From the NCBI GenBank assembly GCA_050330995.1, contig JBHJHI010000116.1, forward strand, positions 1 through 9,904: DNA of 9,904 nucleotides. The letters are read 5' to 3'. The notes beneath the pieces are model-generated. The model saw nothing but the letters and a program-made list of their open reading frames with translations, had not been told where the DNA came from and made no database searches. This DNA is from Thermohalobaculum sp050330995. Lineage in GTDB: Bacteria > Pseudomonadota > Alphaproteobacteria > Rhodobacterales > Rhodobacteraceae. The translations under genes and the position numbers were made by a program. Numbering within the stretch: the stretch's first letter is position 1; each line of letters begins with the position of its first letter. This document shows positions 6,863-9,904 of the stretch, piece by piece.

Positions 6863-7723
6863 TCAGGCGGCCGAGCGGCAGGCGCCGCATCCGCGACGCG
6901 CGTCGGCGACGGCGCGGGCTCGGTCCTCGTCGAGGACGATCCGGTCGAGGCCGCCCGTGACGACGCAGTCGGCGAAGTCGTGGCCGCAGCCCGCGAGCAC
7001 CTCGACCGAGACGTCGGCCGCGATCCCGCGCCGGCCCGCGGCCTCTCGGAGGGCTCTCGCCCAGCGGTGCGCCCGCTCCAGCCGGTGGGTCCCCTGCTGC
7101 GCGTCGAGGAGCGGGCCGCGGCGCGTGTTCGGATCGGACACGCGATCCTCGGCACCGACGACGACGCGGAGCGGCAGCGCGAGAAAACGGTCGAGCCCCG
7201 CGCGCATCCGCGCGCCCCAGCCCGTCGTCTCGGTGTCCGGCCCGAGACCGTAGGGGAAGGGCGCCTCGTCGGGGTGGGTGTACCAGCCGGCCGAGCCGAC
7301 CACGAGCCGGCCGACGAGATGGGGATAGAGCATGGCGAAGCGGTGGGCGAACTGCGCGCCGCCCGAGAAGCCGGCGAGGTCGACGGTCGGCGTGCGCCAG
7401 AGACCCGTGAGCCGCAGCTCGTTCATCAGCGCGAGCAGCGCGAGGTCGGCGCGGCCGCCGCGCACCGCCTGCTGGTAGCGCGGCCAGCGCCTCTCGCCGA
7501 AGCGGGGGGCCACGACGAGACGGCCGCGCGCGTCGGCGCGCGCCGCCAGCAGCGCCGCCTGCTCGCGCGCCCCCCGCGCGATGCCATGCACCGCGACCAC
7601 CGGCGGCGCCGTCGCGTCGAGGGGTCCGGCGAGCCAGCAGTCGAGCGCGCGCTCGCCGCGCCCGGTCCGGCGGCGCACCGCCCGGACGGGCGGGCCGGAG
7701 CCCGTGTCGGGGACGATGCTCAC
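6863..7723 (-). CDS. Alpha/beta hydrolase with Cys-containing tail
   Basis: This 286-residue protein lacks a clear signal peptide, so it is probably cytoplasmic. It shows the alpha/beta-hydrolase elements in order: oxyanion-hole HGIARG (46-51), nucleophile elbow GFSGG with S120, acid D193 in VVGAEDRVSDP, and catalytic H248 in AGCGHDF. This is the esterase/lipase/carboxypeptidase-like fold; the substrate cannot be read from the sequence. The C-terminus ends in RRGCGACRSAA, a CxxC pair at 279/282, with further cysteines C246 and C253; this could bind metal or form a disulfide and is unusual for the family. The start is GTG at 7723-7721, overlapping the oxygenase stop by four bases (GTGA), so it is coupled to that gene. 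In context it probably hydrolyses an ester, amide or thioester intermediate in the same pathway as the oxygenase and P-loop protein. Confidence 0.88.
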   Translation of the reverse strand: MSIVPDTGSGPPVRAVRRRTGRGERALDCWLAGPLDATAPPVVAVHGIARGAREQAALLAARADARGRLVVAPRFGERRWPRYQQAVRGGRADLALLALMNELRLTGLWRTPTVDLAGFSGGAQFAHRFAMLYPHLVGRLVVGSAGWYTHPDEAPFPYGLGPDTETTGWGARMRAGLDRFLALPLRVVVGAEDRVSDPNTRRGPLLDAQQGTHRLERAHRWARALREAAGRRGIAADVSVEVLAGCGHDFADCVVTGGLDRIVLDEDRARAVADARRGCGACRSAA

Positions 7724-8298
7724 GCGGCCTCCGTCCGTCCGAGGACCTCCGCGGCGCGGACGCGCGGGAGCATGTCGAAGATCATGTGGATGCGGTCCTC
7801 GTCGCCGTCGTTGTGGGCTTCGTGCATCTGGTCGTTGTCGAACCACCAGAGCTCGCCCTCGCCCATGCGGACCTCTTCGTCCGCCGCCCTGAGCCAGGAG
7901 CCGTGCGTCGAGCGCAGCACGAGGTGGTAGCGATCGCGCGCGCGGTAGTATTCGCCGCGATCGATGTGGGGGTAGACCCGCTTGCCGGCCGGCAGGCAGA
8001 CGATCTTGCCCCGGCCGAGCAGCGCGTCCTGCTCGGCGGCGAAGTCTTCGAGGAAGCGCCGCGCGACCGGGTAGGCGATCGAGCCGGAGGTCCAGCGGCT
8101 CTCGTGGACGTCGCGCCGCTTGCGCTCGCCGATCGCTGACTTCTTCAAGCCACGCAGCGGGATCGCCAGCGCCTCGCGCTGCACCGCGATCTTGTCCTGT
8201 CGCCCGGTCGCGGCGTTCCAGGCGCCGTCGACGCTCCCGATCTCCCTGAGGAACGGGACCGGGTCGACCGAAGACTTCATGAGCTTGAAGTATCGCAT
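7720..8298 (-). CDS. Aspartyl/asparaginyl beta-hydroxylase-family 2-oxoglutarate oxygenase
   Basis: This 192-residue soluble enzyme is of the Asp/Asn beta-hydroxylase family, non-heme Fe(II)/2-oxoglutarate dioxygenases with a jelly-roll fold. The iron ligands are visible as the HxD motif H111/D113 in VYPHIDRGEYY and the distal H159 in WWFDNDQMHEAHN. R169 in DEDRIHMIFD is the expected 2-oxoglutarate contact, and DRYHLVL (122-128) is another conserved strand. There is no membrane anchor or TPR region, unlike mammalian AspH, so it is a compact bacterial stand-alone form. I chose ATG at 8298 (MRYFKLMKSS) because AGGAG at 8310-8306 sits seven bases upstream; an ATG at 8340 would add 14 unconvincing residues. 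It is the first gene of the operon. The family hydroxylates protein Asp/Asn, small amino-acid-like or lipid substrates; which applies here is unknown. Confidence 0.9.
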   Translation of the reverse strand: MRYFKLMKSSVDPVPFLREIGSVDGAWNAATGRQDKIAVQREALAIPLRGLKKSAIGERKRRDVHESRWTSGSIAYPVARRFLEDFAAEQDALLGRGKIVCLPAGKRVYPHIDRGEYYRARDRYHLVLRSTHGSWLRAADEEVRMGEGELWWFDNDQMHEAHNDGDEDRIHMIFDMLPRVRAAEVLGRTEAA

Positions 8299-8305
8299 CG
8301 GACTT

Positions 8306-8310
8306 CTCCT
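8306..8310 (-). promoter_or_regulatory. Shine-Dalgarno sequence of the oxygenase gene
   Basis: AGGAG on the minus strand lies seven bases before the ATG at 8298-8296. It is the best ribosome binding site in the window and fixes this start over the in-frame ATG further upstream at 8340. Confidence 0.75.
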
Positions 8311-8349
8311 GCTGACCGGACAGATCGACCGGGCGCGCATCTTCGCTCC

Positions 8350-8379
8350 TACCGCCCCGTCTATTACCGCCCCGTCTAT
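8350..8379 (-). repeat. Perfect 15-bp tandem repeat in the operon leader
   Basis: TACCGCCCCGTCTAT occurs twice with no gap (8350-8364 and 8365-8379); on the minus strand each unit reads ATAGACGGGGCGGTA. It lies between the candidate promoter and the oxygenase start codon. Direct repeats are typical binding sites for OmpR-class regulators, but their usual period is about 10-11 bases rather than 15, so this may instead be a site for another factor or an RNA element. The repeat is directly visible; the role is inference. Confidence 0.8.
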
Positions 8380-8390
8380 CCCTGCAGGTT

Positions 8391-8419
8391 AACAATAAGA
8401 ATTGTTCGAAGCTGTACAA
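8391..8419 (-). promoter_or_regulatory. Candidate promoter with overlapping palindrome for the six-gene operon
   Basis: On the minus strand TTGTAC (8419-8414) and TATTGT (8397-8392) are separated by 16 bases, resembling a sigma-70 -35/-10 pair (about four matches each) inside an AT-rich island. The -10 is overlapped by a perfect inverted repeat, AACAAT-AAGA-ATTGTT (8391-8406), of the size bound by dimeric repressors. A start near 8385 would give a leader of roughly 85 bases that includes the 15-bp tandem repeat. Confidence 0.4.
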
Positions 8420-8539
8420 ACTGGAAAGTTAATTTTAAGAATGCGTTCAGGTTCGTTTCACATTCGGCGCAACTCACCGCAGGTGATTGTATCCATGTTT
8501 CAGGATGGATGAGGCAGACCATCGCGCACGCCGCCGCCG

Positions 8540-8650
8540 ACGCTCGGGGCGCCGGCACGCCTCGGCCGCGACGGTCGACCAATGGAATGTCTGTGGATCG
8601 GCTTCCGTGATGGCGTCCCGGAGGTCGGGCGGCGTGCTCTTCGATGCCGA
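8540..8650 (-). pseudogene. Probable IS630-family transposase C-terminal remnant
   Basis: The minus-strand reading from about 8641 gives STPPDLRDAITEADPQTFHW. This resembles the C-terminal stretch of IS630-type transposases, where LRxAI is followed by a helix and then NADPKPFxWT. Here the intervening helix appears deleted and no DDE catalytic region can be read upstream, so this would be a decayed scrap. The match is from memory of the family signature and short, hence low confidence. Confidence 0.3.
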
Positions 8651-9030
8651 CCAACCGGATCCCGATCGCCCATCTCGCGGGCGTGCCCCGGCCCTGTGTC
8701 GGGCGGGCATGCGCCGCCACATGACGCGCTCAGGACCTGTGTCCTGGTGGCGAGACCCCGGCGAACCGATCCCGCGACCGGCCAGTTCGTCGGTTCGGTC
8801 TCCGACCGGGGCTACGGACCCGCTCCTCGTCCATCCGGGTCGCCGGCATCGTGCTTTCGTCCGTGGTCGGAGAGGCACCGCCACGTGGTGCTTTCTGTGA
8901 AAGCCAGAACGCCGGCCTTACACGTGCTCATTGCATCGCTCTATGGGCGTGACTGATCTCGCGGCGAGGCCCTCCGCTTTGCTACGCTTTGACTGCGGCG
9001 CAGCTCGAGCGGTTGTCTCTGTTCGCTTGC
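8651..9030. other. Gene-free stretch between insertion-sequence remnants
   Basis: Open frames exist on both strands but their translations are Arg/Pro/Ser-rich, have no recognisable domain and differ from the codon patterns of the operon genes. I see no RNA gene, terminator or intact repeat. Given remnants on both sides, it is probably decayed mobile DNA. Confidence 0.4.
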
Positions 9031-9094
9031 CGAACCTCATTATAGGGTTTGAGATCATGCACCGTCACTCATGCACGTCGCTGTGGCTATGCCG

Positions 9095-9271
9095 TATTGG
9101 CGTTGCCGAGGTAGCGAGACCATGGCTTCCGACCGGCCGACGCGCGCGCCGTCCTCTATGCTCTCGGCGACGATGCGTGCCTTTACCTCGTCGGGCCAAC
9201 TTGCGCCGGCCGGCCGGTCCCTCGAGCACTTCAAGGCGCTCCACCCCAACCGCGCTTTGGCCAATGAACAT
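9095..9271 (-). pseudogene. Frameshifted IS66-family tnpA (orfA) remnant
   Basis: Starting from ATG 9271-9269, the minus strand encodes VGVERLEVLEGPAGRR in one frame. After a shift near 9200 the next frame gives WPDEVKARIVAESIEDGARV. Near 9125-9145 the first frame resumes with HGLATS. Read together these follow the order of IS66-type TnpA proteins, small helix-turn-helix proteins (RRRW-x-x-E-x-K-x-x-IVAE-x-x-x-x-GA-x-V ... ARRHGL). Two frameshifts mean it is not functional as read. No tnpB or tnpC follows, so this is a fragment. It begins about 28 bases from the end of the neighbouring IS3-type element. Confidence 0.5.
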
Positions 9272-9299
9272 GGCGAGCTTCGTTACAATGCTCCCTCCT

Positions 9300-9764
9300 T
9301 GGTGTTGACCCCGTCAGACCGGACAGGCGGCAGGCTGCGACGTGGCTCTGAGATACTCGCGCGGTGAGCGGTATCCGAGCCGGCTGTGGGGATGGACGGT
9401 GTTGTAGTCCTCCATCCAGTCCCCGACGGCGGCGATGGCGGTCGCGGCGTCGGGGATCAGGCTGACGCGCGCGTAGTCGCGCTTGATGGTGCGTACGAGG
9501 GCTTCGGCCATGCCGTTGCTTTCGGAACTCTCGACGGGCGTGAAGCAGGACTCGAGGTTGAGCGCGAGCGCCAGATCGATGGTCTTCCCGGCCGCGTAGA
9601 CCGAGCCGTTGTCCGTGAGCCACTGAATGCGCTCGGGCGCTCGATCGGCGCCGAAGCGGGTCTCGACGCACTCGACCATCAGGTCGCGGACCATCTCGCC
9701 GGAGATGCCGGCGGTGGTGGCGCTCCAGCCGATCGCCTCTCGATCGTGGCAGTCGAGCGCGAAC
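9300..9764 (-). mobile_element. Truncated IS3-family insertion sequence (3' part)
   Basis: The element contains the distal part of orfB and, past its stop codon, a probable terminal inverted repeat beginning TGGTGTTGACCCCG at 9300 on the plus strand; IS3 ends start with TG. The 5' part is missing: similarity to IS3 transposases stops at 9763-9764, where a different repeat structure begins. The other end of the element is outside the window or lost. Confidence 0.65.
9314..9763 (-). pseudogene. IS3-family orfB transposase, 5'-truncated (IS2-like group)
   Basis: A 149-residue C-terminal portion of the DDE integrase domain remains. The readable part starts with FALDCHDRE, containing the first catalytic Asp, then TTAGISGEMVRD. 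WLTDNGS has the second Asp, ESNGMAEAL the catalytic Glu, and HPHSRLGYRSPREY is the typical C-terminal signature. All three acidic residues are therefore present, but the N-terminal helix-turn-helix region, orfA and the frameshift window are absent. The frame is interrupted upstream by stop-containing repeat DNA at 9765 and beyond. An internal ATG at 9694 exists but is not a native start. The sequence most resembles the IS2-like subgroup of IS3, from memory. Confidence 0.85.
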
Positions 9765-9904
9765 TGCGCATTCCGGGCTCATCCGGTCAGGCGTTCCGAT
9801 AACATCCGGTCGGTGATTCCGATCTGATCCGGTCACCGATTCCGGGGCATCCGGTCACCCGGGCCCCGGTCGGGAGCAGCGCCGCCGAGCGATCGTGCAG
9901 CGGG
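9765..9904. mobile_element. Probable end of an IS21-family element with multiple terminal repeats
   Basis: ATCCGGTC occurs at 9781, 9804, 9827 and 9849 (spacing 23, 23, 22), each preceded by TTCCG at 9771, 9794, 9818 and 9841. Such arrays of about 20-25-base units are characteristic of IS21-family ends, where they bind the transposase IstA. The first two bases after the IS3 homology ends are TG (9765-9766), the usual IS21 terminal dinucleotide. The element would continue to the right beyond the window; no istA or istB sequence is visible, so the family assignment is inference. Confidence 0.55.
9770..9860. repeat. Four-copy array with about 23-bp period
   Basis: Four degenerate units of 22-24 bases share the pattern TTCCG-(5-6 bases)-ATCCGGTC with variable ends (CAGGCG, GGTG, ACCG, ACCCG). 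The period of about two helical turns would place all copies on one face of the DNA, as expected for cooperative transposase binding. Too short and too few, with no spacers, to be a CRISPR. Confidence 0.85.

Noticed and set aside
8299..8340. Upstream ATG at 8340 adding 14 residues to the oxygenase.
   Set aside because: The added residues (MRARSICPVSRRSP) look non-native, and a strong AGGAG lies seven bases before the ATG at 8298.
8376..8522. A 48-codon minus-strand frame starting MVCLIHPETW, directly upstream of the operon, considered as a small precursor peptide.
   Set aside because: It runs through the AT-rich candidate promoter and palindrome, uses codons unlike its neighbours, has no good ribosome binding site and no leader/core pattern.
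8895..8925. Segment reading GTAAGGCCGG on the minus strand, considered as an IS66 terminal repeat.
   Set aside because: Its orientation would not fit the right end of the tnpA fragment found at 9095-9271, and the match is too short to stand alone.
9770..9860. Repeat array considered as a CRISPR or iteron-type origin.
   Set aside because: The units are contiguous and degenerate with no unique spacers, there are only four, and they abut a transposase disruption point, which fits a transposon end better.

Overview
The window is very GC-rich DNA (only short AT-rich islands near 430-530 and 8380-8460). It looks like an alphaproteobacterial chromosome. The grounds are the base composition, a surface protein with a VPLPA-type C-terminal sorting signal (a class I know mainly from Rhodobacterales and related Alphaproteobacteria), and remnants of several insertion-sequence families common in that class. 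I cannot name the genus.

Layout. Positions 1-430 hold no gene I can support. An AT-rich leader with a strong hairpin (431-588) precedes a plus-strand gene for an exosortase-type (VPLPA-CTERM) extracellular protein (589-1506). A hairpin followed by a T run on the minus strand (1516-1551) separates it from a convergent minus-strand operon of six genes. In transcription order the operon encodes: a small aspartyl/asparaginyl beta-hydroxylase-type 2-oxoglutarate oxygenase (8298-7720), an alpha/beta hydrolase (7723-6863), an unrecognised P-loop protein resembling DUF1611/dethiobiotin-synthetase-like enzymes (6840-5746), a fused ABC exporter half-transporter (5749-4058), a membrane sensor histidine kinase (4042-2468) and an OmpR-type response regulator (2364-1675). 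Two junctions are GTGA stop/start overlaps and two more gaps are 22 and 15 bases, so the first five genes are almost certainly one translationally coupled unit. The regulator follows after a GC-rich, palindrome-containing gap of 103 bases.

Upstream of the operon is an AT-rich promoter region with a 16-base palindrome overlapping a candidate -10 element and a perfect 15-base tandem repeat between promoter and first start codon. From about 8420 to the right end there is no intact gene, only insertion-sequence debris: a probable IS630-family C-terminal remnant, an IS66-type tnpA with frameshifts, the 3' part of an IS3-family orfB, and a 23-base-period array that looks like one end of an IS21-family element inserted into that orfB.

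How the genes may work together (inference): the oxygenase, hydrolase and P-loop protein look like a compact small-molecule or peptide-modifying set, the ABC protein like its exporter, and the two-component system like a regulator that senses an extracytoplasmic cue tied to the product. No precursor peptide or substrate is evident, so the product is unknown. This operon is the most interesting part of the window.
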